The notes under the pieces were generated by a model. That model did no database searches. It worked only from the letters and a program-made list of their open reading frames with translations, and was not told where the DNA came from. From Limnohabitans sp. Rim47 (GTDB lineage: Bacteria; Pseudomonadota; Gammaproteobacteria; Burkholderiales; Burkholderiaceae_C), in contig NZ_FBYA01000002.1 of NCBI RefSeq assembly GCF_001517545.1, positions 556,670 through 580,000 on the forward strand: 23,331 nt of DNA. Direction: 5' to 3'. Each line of letters starts with the position of its first letter. Position 1 is the first letter of the stretch. Of this stretch, positions 1-6,941 are shown piece after piece. The position numbers and the translations under genes were made by a program.

Positions 1-9
1 CCCCAACCC

Positions 10-44
10 AAGCCCGCCGGTGAGCCACCAGAGCGGGCTTTTTT
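10..44 (+). terminator. Rho-independent terminator of an unseen upstream gene
   Basis: The 8-bp arms AAGCCCGC (10-17) and GCGGGCTT (33-40) pair perfectly around a 15-nt loop and run into a six-T tract (39-44). This is a standard intrinsic terminator reading on the + strand. It separates the lpt-rpoN unit from whatever gene lies left of the window, so lptA probably has its own promoter. Confidence 0.8.
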
Positions 45-89
45 ATGCCTTGGCGTGCTCTGCAAGGCCGATCTGCCCACTCTTGCAAC

Positions 90-95
90 TACAAT
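90..95 (+). promoter_or_regulatory. Putative -10 box for lptA
   Basis: TACAAT (5 of 6 to the sigma-70 -10 consensus) lies just after the terminator and about 31 bases before the lptA ATG at 127. No good -35 is visible at 16-18 bp spacing. The same hexamer occurs before the YecA-like gene. A start site near 102 would exclude the in-frame ATG at 55 as the lptA start. Confidence 0.4.
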
Positions 96-126
96 CAAAA
101 TTCGTCACCAGCAAGATTCATGCCCC

Positions 127-756
127 ATGACAATTCTCCGTGCCATCAGCCTCGTCGCCGCAGCGCTCTGTGTGTTTTGCACGCCTGTGTGGGCCGAAAA
201 AGCCGACCGCGACAAGCCCATGCTGATTGAGGCGGATGCCATGCGCCACGACGAAATCAAACTGCTCACCCATTTCACAGGCAAGGTGGTGGCGTTCAAA
301 GGCACCATGGTTTTGCGCGGCGATCGCATGGACGTGCAGCAAGACAAAAACGGCCAGCAAGTGGCGCACGTTTGGGCCGCACCGAACGAACGCGTCTTCT
401 TTCGGCAAAAACGCGAAGGCGTCGACGAATTCACCGAAGGTGAAGGCGAAATGGCCATCTATGACAGCCAGGCCGATGAGGTGACGCTGATTCAGCGGGC
501 AGAGGTCCGGATTTTGCGCGGCACCGTTTTGGCCGACCAACTCAATGGTCAAAAAATCATTTTTAACAACATCACCGAAGTCATGACTGTGGACGGTCTG
601 CCCAAAAGCACCCCAACCTCGGACCCGCGCGATCAGCGCGTACGCGCCGTGCTGACGCCCAGAAAAACAAGCCCTGCAACAACGCCTCTCGCTCCGACAA
701 CGGCCATCCCTGCTTTGCGGATCAGCCCCAACACAGGCGAAAGTAAAAAACCATGA
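127..756 (+). CDS. lptA: LptA, periplasmic LPS-transport bridge protein
   Basis: Predicted 209-residue OstA/LptA-family protein that forms the periplasmic bridge carrying lipopolysaccharide from the inner-membrane LptBFG-C complex to LptD. Residues 1-23 form a signal peptide (hydrophobic ISLVAAALCVF, cleavage after VWA). The mature part begins with the family-typical 'KPMLIEADAM' strand and continues as an OstA domain ('FTGKVVAFKGTMVLRGDRM') to about residue 150. The C-terminus is a Pro/Thr-rich tail. The ATG at 127 is chosen because it starts directly at the signal peptide; an in-frame ATG at 55 would bury it behind 24 extra residues. The stop overlaps the lptB start in an ATGA (753-756), showing translational coupling. 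LptC is not visible and is not directly upstream, since a terminator lies there. Confidence 0.9.
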   Translation: MTILRAISLVAAALCVFCTPVWAEKADRDKPMLIEADAMRHDEIKLLTHFTGKVVAFKGTMVLRGDRMDVQQDKNGQQVAHVWAAPNERVFFRQKREGVDEFTEGEGEMAIYDSQADEVTLIQRAEVRILRGTVLADQLNGQKIIFNNITEVMTVDGLPKSTPTSDPRDQRVRAVLTPRKTSPATTPLAPTTAIPALRISPNTGESKKP

Positions 757-1511
757 GTGAACCACTCGTGCCCAGCCGACTGGAAGCGCACCACCTGAAA
801 AAGGCTTATGGCAGCCGCAAAGTGGTGCACGACGTGTCAGTGCAAGTAGACAAGGGCGAAGTGGTGGGTTTGCTCGGCCCCAACGGCGCAGGCAAAACCA
901 CCTCCTTTTACATGATCGTGGGCTTGGTGCGTGGTGATGGCGGCCAAATCATGATCGATGGGCAAGACGTCACGCGCATGCCCATTCACAAGCGCTCGCG
1001 AATGGGCCTGTCGTATCTGCCGCAAGAGGCCTCGATTTTTCGCAAACTGTCGGTGGCTGACAACGTGCGCGCCATTCTGGAGCTGCAAACCGACGCGCAG
1101 GGTCATGCACTCTCATCGACCGACATTGAACAACGCCTGAGCGAGCTGCTGGCCGACCTGCGCGTCGATCACCTGCGCGATTCCCCTGCTGTCGCGCTGT
1201 CAGGGGGCGAACGCCGCCGCGTCGAAATTGCCCGCGCCTTGGCCACCGACCCGCGTTTCATCTTGTTGGACGAGCCCTTTGCCGGCATTGACCCGATCGC
1301 CGTGATCGAGATCCAGCGCATCATCGCCTTCCTCAAGCAACGCGGCATCGGAGTGCTGATCACCGACCACAACGTGCGCGAAACCTTGGGCATTTGCGAC
1401 CACGCCTACATCATCAGCGAGGGCCGTGTGCTAGCGGCGGGCACCCCTGACGAGATCGTGTCCAACGCCGAGGTGCGACGCGTGTACCTGGGCGAACACT
1501 TCCGGATGTGA
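753..1511 (+). CDS. lptB: LptB, ATPase of the LPS export ABC transporter
   Basis: A 252-residue cytoplasmic ATP-binding subunit that powers LPS extraction by LptFG. All ABC ATPase motifs are visible in order: Walker A GPNGAGKT (42-49), Q-loop Gln91 in 'YLPQEASIFRKLS', signature LSGGE (149-153), Walker B with catalytic glutamate 'FILLDEPFAGIDP' (169-181) and the switch histidine in 'LITDHNVRET'. 'LPQEASIFRKL' and 'FAGIDPIAV' are characteristic of LptB rather than other ABC ATPases, and the length fits the family. It overlaps lptA by 4 nt and is followed after 37 nt by rpoN, the usual proteobacterial order. Confidence 0.95.
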   Translation: MSEPLVPSRLEAHHLKKAYGSRKVVHDVSVQVDKGEVVGLLGPNGAGKTTSFYMIVGLVRGDGGQIMIDGQDVTRMPIHKRSRMGLSYLPQEASIFRKLSVADNVRAILELQTDAQGHALSSTDIEQRLSELLADLRVDHLRDSPAVALSGGERRRVEIARALATDPRFILLDEPFAGIDPIAVIEIQRIIAFLKQRGIGVLITDHNVRETLGICDHAYIISEGRVLAAGTPDEIVSNAEVRRVYLGEHFRM

Positions 1512-1548
1512 TGAGCAAACCCAAGGTCCACGCCATGAAAGCACAGCC

Positions 1549-3090
1549 ATGAAACCCGGTCTGTCGCTGCGCATGTCCCAGCACCTGGCGCTCACGCCCC
1601 AGTTGCAACAATCGATCCGCCTGCTGCAACTGTCCACACTGGAGCTGTCGCAAGAAGTCGACCAGATGCTGGACGAAAACCCATTTCTTGAGCGCAGCGA
1701 AGAAGAAGCGGCCTCCGAGGCCTTTGGCCTGGACCAAACCGACACCCGCGTCAGCCTGGGCGACCGGGTGAGCGAAAGCGCCAGCACGTCCAGCAGCAGC
1801 GACGACAGCGCCAGCGAAAGCAGCGACGAAGCAGTGACCGATGTGGCCGAAAGCTGGGACGGCGACGGCAGCGTGGACATGCGCCCCGACGACAGCGAAT
1901 GGGGCGGCGATGCCGGACCGCGCCAAAACAATGGCGAAGAAACCGCCGACGCCATCGACCTGGCCCGCAGCAGCGGCTCACTCACCGACTTTTTGCACCG
2001 CCAGGCCTTGTCGCTGCGCCTGTCCGAGATCGACCGTGCGGCCCTGCGCTTTTTGATCGAGTCGCTCAACGACGATGGCTACCTGACCGACGCCCTGCCT
2101 GAATTGGCCGCCAGCTTGGCGGGCAGCGACGACTTTGAACAACTGGACGAACTGGTCCACCGCTTCACCGTGGCGCTGGGTTTGCTGCAATCGCTCGAGC
2201 CCGTGGGTGTGGGCGCGCGCGATCTGGCCGAGTGCATGCGCATCCAGATCAAGGCATGGCTCAAGGACGCGCCAGACGACGAGGTCGCCCAAGCCGCTCT
2301 GGCCGTATGCGCGCAACCGCTGGAGATGCTGGCCAAGCGCGACTACAAACGCCTGGCCGTGGCCTGTGGTCTGGACGAGGCCGTGGTCAAAGCCGCCATC
2401 CCCTTCATCGCCCGACTTGAACCCAAACCGGGCCGCCCCTTCGCCCAAGCCGAACAGAACATCATCATCCCCGACGTGCTGGTGGTGAACACCAGCAAAA
2501 CGGCCACGCCCAAATTCCGCATCCAACTCAACCCCGATGTGATGCCCAAGCTGCGCGTGCACGACATTTATGCCAACGCCTTGCGCGGCAGCAAGGGTTC
2601 ATCGCATGCCGGTTTGCAGCAGCGCCTGCAAGAAGCGCGCTGGTTCATCAAAAACATCCAGCAGCGTTTTGACACCATCTTGCGCGTGTCAACTGCCATC
2701 GTGGAGCGGCAAAAGAACTTCCTCACGCACGGCGAGCTGGCCATGCGCCCGCTGGTGCTGCGCGAGATCGCCGACGAGTTGGGCATGCACGAGTCCACCA
2801 TCAGCCGCGTGACCACGGCCAAATACATGTCCACGCCGCAAGGCACATTTGAGCTGAAGTATTTCTTTGGCTCGGGCCTGGGCACCGACAGTGGCAGCGC
2901 GGCATCGAGCACGGCTGTGCGCGCGCTGATCAAGCAGTTTGTGGCGGCCGAAAAACCCGCCAAGCCCCTGTCGGACAACCAAATTTCAGAAATGCTGAAA
3001 GAGCAAGGCATCGACTGCGCACGCCGCACGGTGGCCAAATACCGCGAAGCCCTGAAGATCGCGCCTGCGAACCTGCGCAAAACCCTTTGA
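1549..3090 (+). CDS. rpoN: RNA polymerase sigma-54 factor
   Basis: A 513-residue sigma-54 that directs RNA polymerase to -24/-12 promoters and needs AAA+ activators to open DNA. Region I is the Gln/Leu-rich N-terminus (about 1-50, 'MSQHLALTPQLQQSIRLLQL'). It is followed by a variable acidic, serine-rich region II (about 55-135) and the core-binding domain. The helix-turn-helix lies around 'LREIADELGMHESTISRV', and the RpoN box ARRTVAKYRE is at 491-500. Region II is long and low-complexity (repeated Ser/Asp/Glu), as in other beta-proteobacteria. An ATG at 1535 is out of frame, so 1549 is the start. It lies in the lpt operon and is followed 10 nt later by the methyltransferase gene. Confidence 0.95.
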   Translation: MKPGLSLRMSQHLALTPQLQQSIRLLQLSTLELSQEVDQMLDENPFLERSEEEAASEAFGLDQTDTRVSLGDRVSESASTSSSSDDSASESSDEAVTDVAESWDGDGSVDMRPDDSEWGGDAGPRQNNGEETADAIDLARSSGSLTDFLHRQALSLRLSEIDRAALRFLIESLNDDGYLTDALPELAASLAGSDDFEQLDELVHRFTVALGLLQSLEPVGVGARDLAECMRIQIKAWLKDAPDDEVAQAALAVCAQPLEMLAKRDYKRLAVACGLDEAVVKAAIPFIARLEPKPGRPFAQAEQNIIIPDVLVVNTSKTATPKFRIQLNPDVMPKLRVHDIYANALRGSKGSSHAGLQQRLQEARWFIKNIQQRFDTILRVSTAIVERQKNFLTHGELAMRPLVLREIADELGMHESTISRVTTAKYMSTPQGTFELKYFFGSGLGTDSGSAASSTAVRALIKQFVAAEKPAKPLSDNQISEMLKEQGIDCARRTVAKYREALKIAPANLRKTL

Positions 3091-3100
3091 GAGTATTCGA

Positions 3101-4441
3101 GTGAATTCATTGAACCTGTTCATGCCTTGCGCCGCTGGCGTTGAGGGCTTTTTAGCCGACGAGGTGCACGCCATCACGGGCCTGACCGGCAACGACCTGA
3201 TGACCGGACGCGGCGGTGTGATGGCCCGCGCCTCTTGGCGCGACGCGATGCGCATCAACCTGCACAGTCGCTTGACCCAGCGCGTGCTGGTTCAGCTGTC
3301 AGTCACCGACTACCGCAACGAAAACGACCTGTACCAAGCCGCCAGCGAAGTGGCCTGGGAAATCTGGTTCACGCCCAAGCAAACCTTCAAGATCGACATC
3401 ACCGCGCAACACAGCCCGCTGACCAGCCTGAACTTTGCCGCCCTCAAAATCAAAGACGCGGTGGCCGACCGCTTTCGCGCCAAGCGCGGCGAGCGCCCGA
3501 ACGTGGACACCAGCTGGCCCGATGTGCGCATTTATGCCCACGTCACGCCCGAAACCCTCACGCTCTACATCGACACCTCGGGCGAACCGCTGTTCAAGCG
3601 CGGCTGGCGCACCGACAAGGGCGATGCCCCGCTGAAGGAAACCCTGGCTGCGGCCATGATTGCGGCCAGTGGCTGGGACGCCACCGTGCCTTTGTACGAC
3701 CCCTGCTGCGGCAGCGGCACGATCCCGATTGAGGCGGCGCAAATCGCCTGCGGCATCGCCCCTGGTTTGCAACGCCGCTTTGGCTTCGAGAAATTGCTGC
3801 CCTTCCAAAACCATGTCTGGCAAGGCTTGATCGAAGAAGCCCGCGACCACGAGCACGAACCCACTGCGCCCATTTTTGGCAGCGACGTGGCTTTCCGAAT
3901 GGTCGACTTTGCCGAGCGCAATGCCGAGCGCGCAGGCGTGTCGGGCGTGATCGAGTTCCGGGGTGGTGACGCGCTGCAACGCATGCCGCCCAGCGAGACC
4001 CCGGGCGTCATGCTGCTCAACCCGCCCTATGGCGAGCGCATTGCAGCTGCCGGTGTGGCCGGTCGTGGGCGTGACAGCTTCCAGCCCGGGGCCTTGGCCG
4101 ATGCGCGTTCAAGCACCCGAGCAGCCGACCAAAGCCACCACCGCGAAACCGCGCAGACCAATGACGGCGACGACAGCGTCGACTTCTTCGCCCAACTGGC
4201 CAGCCACTGGAAGAAAAACTACAGCGGCTGGAGCGCCTGGATGCTCACGCCCGACCTGAAGCTGCCCAGCAAAATGCGCCTGAAAGAATCGCGCCGCGTG
4301 CCCATGTGGAACGGCCCCATCGAATGCCGCCTGTTCCGCTTTGACATGATCAAAGGCAGCTTGAAGCGCACACCAAGCGATGGCAGCAACAGCCCAACGC
4401 TCACCTCAGGCCCCGACACATCGGAAACGTCTACGTCATGA
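3101..4441 (+). CDS. rlmL: THUMP-domain 23S rRNA (guanine-N2) methyltransferase, RlmL type
   Basis: Predicted 446-residue SAM-dependent RNA methyltransferase resembling the N-terminal half of E. coli RlmL, which makes m2G2445 in 23S rRNA. An RlmK-type second domain is absent, as is common outside gamma-proteobacteria. The N-terminus 'NLFMPCAAGVEGFLADEV' matches the family start and supports the GTG at 3101 over the in-frame ATG at 3122. THUMP covers about residues 45-157. SAM motif I is DPCCGSGT (200-207) and the catalytic motif is NPPYGER (307-313). Residues 316-358 are a hydrophilic insert rich in Gly, Arg, Ser and Asp before the domain resumes at 'DFFAQLASHWKK'. It starts 10 nt after rpoN and ends in an ATGA overlap with the PIN gene. 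The exact target base is inferred from the family. Confidence 0.85.
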   Translation: MNSLNLFMPCAAGVEGFLADEVHAITGLTGNDLMTGRGGVMARASWRDAMRINLHSRLTQRVLVQLSVTDYRNENDLYQAASEVAWEIWFTPKQTFKIDITAQHSPLTSLNFAALKIKDAVADRFRAKRGERPNVDTSWPDVRIYAHVTPETLTLYIDTSGEPLFKRGWRTDKGDAPLKETLAAAMIAASGWDATVPLYDPCCGSGTIPIEAAQIACGIAPGLQRRFGFEKLLPFQNHVWQGLIEEARDHEHEPTAPIFGSDVAFRMVDFAERNAERAGVSGVIEFRGGDALQRMPPSETPGVMLLNPPYGERIAAAGVAGRGRDSFQPGALADARSSTRAADQSHHRETAQTNDGDDSVDFFAQLASHWKKNYSGWSAWMLTPDLKLPSKMRLKESRRVPMWNGPIECRLFRFDMIKGSLKRTPSDGSNSPTLTSGPDTSETSTS

Positions 4442-4929
4442 ATTTGGAGCGGGGCGCTGTATTGAACCTTGAGGTCGGCACAATTCTGAGTGAGGGTCCG
4501 AGCGCAGAGGGGGTTCAAACCCCGTCACGCCGCGTGCTGGACACCAACATCGTGCTCGACCTGTGGGTGTTTGACGAACCCAAGGCCGAAGCGCTGCGCG
4601 TGAGCGTCGAGACAGGCCGCACACACTGGCTGGCCACCGCCGCCATGCGCGAGGAACTGGCCCGCGTGCTGGCTTACCCGCAAATCGTCAAACGCCTCAC
4701 GCACCGCCAAATCCCCGCTGACACCGTGCTCGGCCACTTTGACCGCTGGGCGCAGCTGCACCCCGATGCGCCCAAAGCAGAGTACGTCTGCAAAGACCCC
4801 GACGACCAAATGTTCATCGACCTGGCCGTGACCCACACCGCCGCCTTGCACAGCAAAGACGCACAAGTGCTCTGCATGAAAAAACGCCTTGAACGCTGCG
4901 GTGTGGTGATGAACCCGGCCACGCCCTGA
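4438..4929 (+). CDS. PIN-domain protein, putative toxin-type ribonuclease
   Basis: A 163-residue protein whose residues 32-155 form a PIN domain, a Mg-dependent RNase fold. The acidic cluster is present: Asp35 in 'VLDTNIVLD', Glu72/73 in 'MREELARVL', Asp120/122/123 in 'KDPDDQMF' and Asp141 in 'SKDAQVL'. This pattern fits the COG1569-like 'putative toxin, PIN family'. The first 30 residues carry no recognisable motif. An in-frame GTG at 4534 would give a protein beginning at 'VLDTN', the usual PIN start, so the true start is uncertain. The ATG overlaps the methyltransferase stop (ATGA). No antitoxin-like small gene is adjacent, so a toxin role is unproven; an RNA-processing role alongside the rRNA methyltransferase is an alternative. 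Confidence 0.75.
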   Translation: MNLERGAVLNLEVGTILSEGPSAEGVQTPSRRVLDTNIVLDLWVFDEPKAEALRVSVETGRTHWLATAAMREELARVLAYPQIVKRLTHRQIPADTVLGHFDRWAQLHPDAPKAEYVCKDPDDQMFIDLAVTHTAALHSKDAQVLCMKKRLERCGVVMNPATP

Positions 4930-4954
4930 ACCCGTCGCCAGCCAACGCGCCTCC

Positions 4955-4960
4955 TACAAT
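4955..4960 (+). promoter_or_regulatory. Putative -10 box for the YecA-like gene
   Basis: TACAAT lies 25 bases before the ATG at 4986, with a purine-rich AAAAGGA ribosome binding site between them. A convincing -35 is not visible. The position fits a separate transcript for the following gene, which is 56 nt from the PIN gene and not translationally coupled to it. Confidence 0.4.
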
Positions 4961-4985
4961 CCTTGCATTGCAAAAGGAACACACC

Positions 4986-5762
4986 ATGAACACGACCGCT
5001 GGCTTGGAAGCCGAAGACTTTGACACCCTGGACAACATCTTGGACGACCTGCGCGAGCGTTTTGAAGAAACACCGCAGTGGGAATTTTGTGAGGGCTTCA
5101 TGGCCGCCTTGGTCTGTAGCCGACGCGCCATTCCCGAAGACGAGTGGCTGCCCATGCTGTTGGGCATTGACCCAGACGATGCAGAAGGCGGCAGCTTTGC
5201 TGACGACGTCCAGCGCCAGCAGTTCATGGCTTTGTGGCAGCGCCGTTTTGACGAGATCAAGCTGGCTCTCGACACCCCGGTCGAAGCACTGGACGACGAC
5301 AAGGCCTATGCGCCTGAGGTGATGGACGTGCGTGGCGCGATCGCTTCGCTGCCCCCCGAAGAGCGTGAAGAAATCGAAGACGGCGAGATCCCCTCATTTG
5401 CCCAGGTGTGGGCGCTGGGATTCATGTTCGCGGTGGAAAACTGGGCCGATGAATGGGCCACCCCCAAAGACAAAGACGCCGCCAAGTGGCACGACTTGTC
5501 GCTCGAAGCCATCGTGGCCTTGACCGAAGACGACACCGATGTACCCACCTTGTCGGCCCTGTCAGAAGACGGCCCACCCAGCGTGAGCGAAAACCGCCTG
5601 AACGCCTATGGCGAAGCGCTGTGGGCGGTGTATGACCTGCGTGAGATCTGGCGCAACATCGGCCCGCGTGTGACACAGGTCATCAAAGCCGCCACGCCCG
5701 GCCGCAACGATGCGTGCTCGTGCGGCAGCGGCAAAAAATACAAAAAGTGCTGCGGGGCTTGA
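4986..5762 (+). CDS. YecA/UPF0149-family protein with C-terminal SEC-C zinc motif
   Basis: A 258-residue acidic cytoplasmic protein. The first ~190 residues match the UPF0149/YecA fold ('WEFCEGFMAALVCSRRAIP', 'DEWLPMLLG', 'WALGFMFAVENW'). The last 19 residues form a SEC-C metal-binding motif with Cys244, Cys246, Cys255 and Cys256 ('CSCGSGKKYKKCC'), like the zinc tail of SecA. The biochemical role of the family is poorly defined; YecA-type proteins have been linked to ribosome or SecA interaction. The ATG at 4986 is preferred over the upstream TTG/CTG-type extension because AAAAGGA sits about 8 nt before it. It is the last + strand gene of the housekeeping block and converges with the dehalogenase gene. 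Confidence 0.8.
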   Translation: MNTTAGLEAEDFDTLDNILDDLRERFEETPQWEFCEGFMAALVCSRRAIPEDEWLPMLLGIDPDDAEGGSFADDVQRQQFMALWQRRFDEIKLALDTPVEALDDDKAYAPEVMDVRGAIASLPPEEREEIEDGEIPSFAQVWALGFMFAVENWADEWATPKDKDAAKWHDLSLEAIVALTEDDTDVPTLSALSEDGPPSVSENRLNAYGEALWAVYDLREIWRNIGPRVTQVIKAATPGRNDACSCGSGKKYKKCCGA

Positions 5763-5780
5763 GTCAGAAGCAACGCTAGA

Positions 5781-5799
5781 TCCCGGATCAAGTCCGGGA
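5781..5799. repeat. REP-like hairpin (copy 1)
   Basis: TCCCGGA (5781-5787) and TCCGGGA (5793-5799) form a perfect 7-bp stem with loop TCAAG, followed by TGACAGA. This 'CCGGATCAAGTCCGGGATGACA' type of element is a widespread extragenic palindrome in proteobacteria. There is no T-tract, so it is not a classical terminator, although it lies directly after a stop codon between convergent genes. Confidence 0.7.
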
Positions 5800-5880
5800 T
5801 GACAGAAGCTCAGTCGGGATGACAGAAGCTTAGTCGAGATGACAGATGCTTAGTTGGGGGGCAGATGCTTAGTTGGGGGG
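5796..5880. repeat. 20-bp tandem repeat, about four units
   Basis: Units begin at 5796, 5816, 5836 and 5856 (the last is 19 bp), with a fifth partial unit at 5875. The first two units differ at one position (AAGCTCAGTC versus AAGCTTAGTC). Later units drift from GGGATGACAG to GAGATGACAG and then GGGGGGCAG. Unit 1 begins inside the right arm of the REP-like hairpin, so the array appears to have been generated by duplication of the hairpin's 3' flank. It is non-coding. Confidence 0.75.
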
Positions 5881-5896
5881 ACAAAAGACAGATGTC

Positions 5897-5959
5897 ATAC
5901 CCGCGAAGGCGGGTATCCATGACCGACGAAGGCATGGACCCCCGAGCAAGTCAGGGATG
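5897..5959. repeat. REP-like hairpin (copy 2) and degenerate copy
   Basis: ATACCCGC (5897-5904) and GCGGGTAT (5909-5916) form a perfect 8-bp stem with loop GAAG, the common 'cccgcGAAGgcggg' extragenic palindrome. CCATG (5917-5921) pairs with CATGG (5933-5937). After it, 'CCCCCGAGCAAGTCAGGGATGGC' (shown only as landmarks CCCCGA, CAAGTC and GGGATG) looks like a decayed copy of the first hairpin at 5781. The cluster fills the spacer up to the dehalogenase stop at 5970. Confidence 0.6.
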
Positions 5960-5969
5960 GCGAATGAGC

Positions 5970-6941
5970 TCAAACCATCCACTGCGCCAGCGCGTCGCTG
6001 GTCGCCTCGGGCAGCTCTTCGGGAATGAAGTGCCCCGAAGGCATGATCTGGCCACTGACACGCCCAACACATTGCGCTTGCCACAGCGCAACCGGCTTGA
6101 ACATGCGGTTGACCACGCCCCGCTCGCCCCACAAGACCAAGGTGTCGCAAGCGATTTTGTCGCCGTGCTCGCGGCCCTCGCGGTCGTGCTGCAAGTCAAT
6201 GCCTGCGCTGGCTCGGTAGTCTTCGGCGGCACTGTGGATGGCGGCTGACCAGCCTTGGTCGTTCAGCGCCGGGTTGCAAAAAGCGCGCTCGTATTCGGCC
6301 AGCGCTTCGGGCTCTATATAGCCCAGCCCTTGACTGCCCCAGCCGCCCAGCTTGGCGTGCAGATAAGCCTTGGGGTTGCCACCGATCATGAACTCGGGCA
6401 AGGGCGCGGGCTGCGTCAGATGAAACCAGTGGTAATAGGCCTGCGCAAAAGTAAAGTAGGGGTCGGCCACCGGGCCTGCGACTTCAGGCGTTTTTCCCCA
6501 ATGGCCGCTGTACATGTCGAAAGTGGGCGCGATGTCGATCACGCACAACTTTTTCACGCGGTCGGCATGGTCCAGCGCCAAGCGGTGCGCCACGCGACCG
6601 CCCCGGTCGTGGCCGCACAAGAAAAAGTCGACCACACCCAAAGCGTCGAGCAAGCCCACCACTTCTTGCGCCATGGCACGTTTGCTGTAGTGCAGGTGCT
6701 GCGCATCGCCCACAGCGTGTGACGAATCGCCATAACCGCGCAGGTCGGGCATCACCAGTCGATAGCGACCGCCCAAACGCTGCGCGACGCGGTGCCACAT
6801 GACATGGGTTTGCGGAAAGCCGTGCAACAAAATCAGCACGGGCAAGTGCGCTTGCGCTGCCCAATCGGCCGTGCGCCGAAAACACACAGGCAAGCCCGCC
6901 ACCGTGAGCGTTTGCCGCTCGAAGCCGTCAAACCAGTTCAT
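5970..6941 (-). CDS. Haloacetate (fluoroacetate) dehalogenase-type alpha/beta hydrolase
   Basis: A 323-residue alpha/beta hydrolase resembling fluoroacetate dehalogenase (EC 3.8.1.3), which displaces the halide of haloacetates by an aspartate nucleophile. Residues expected from that family are all visible: HGFPQT (40-45), nucleophile Asp112 with carboxylate-binding Arg113 and Arg116 in 'GHDRGGRV', Asp136 as triad acid in 'VIDIAPT', halide-pocket His171/Trp172 ('YYHWFHL') and Tyr242 ('EDYRAS'), and catalytic His304 ('SGHFIPEE'). Compared with the family there is a short insertion around 145-165. The aspartate nucleophile also fits epoxide hydrolases, but the HW/Y pocket argues for dehalogenase. 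Its ATG overlaps the stop of the binding-protein gene (TGATG, 6939-6943), so it is translationally coupled as the last gene of the leftward operon. Confidence 0.8.
   Translation of the reverse strand: MNWFDGFERQTLTVAGLPVCFRRTADWAAQAHLPVLILLHGFPQTHVMWHRVAQRLGGRYRLVMPDLRGYGDSSHAVGDAQHLHYSKRAMAQEVVGLLDALGVVDFFLCGHDRGGRVAHRLALDHADRVKKLCVIDIAPTFDMYSGHWGKTPEVAGPVADPYFTFAQAYYHWFHLTQPAPLPEFMIGGNPKAYLHAKLGGWGSQGLGYIEPEALAEYERAFCNPALNDQGWSAAIHSAAEDYRASAGIDLQHDREGREHGDKIACDTLVLWGERGVVNRMFKPVALWQAQCVGRVSGQIMPSGHFIPEELPEATSDALAQWMV

Noticed and set aside
55..126. Upstream in-frame start for lptA at 55
   Set aside because: It would hide the signal peptide behind 24 residues and precede the probable -10 box at 90-95.
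4500..4530. GGTTCAAACCCC resembling a tRNA T-arm near the start of the PIN gene
   Set aside because: Only three T-stem pairs form around the TTCAAAC loop and no acceptor, D or anticodon arms can be built; it lies within the PIN reading frame.
5763..5969. CRISPR-like array
   Set aside because: The units are contiguous tandem copies of about 20 bp with no spacers, and no cas genes are nearby.
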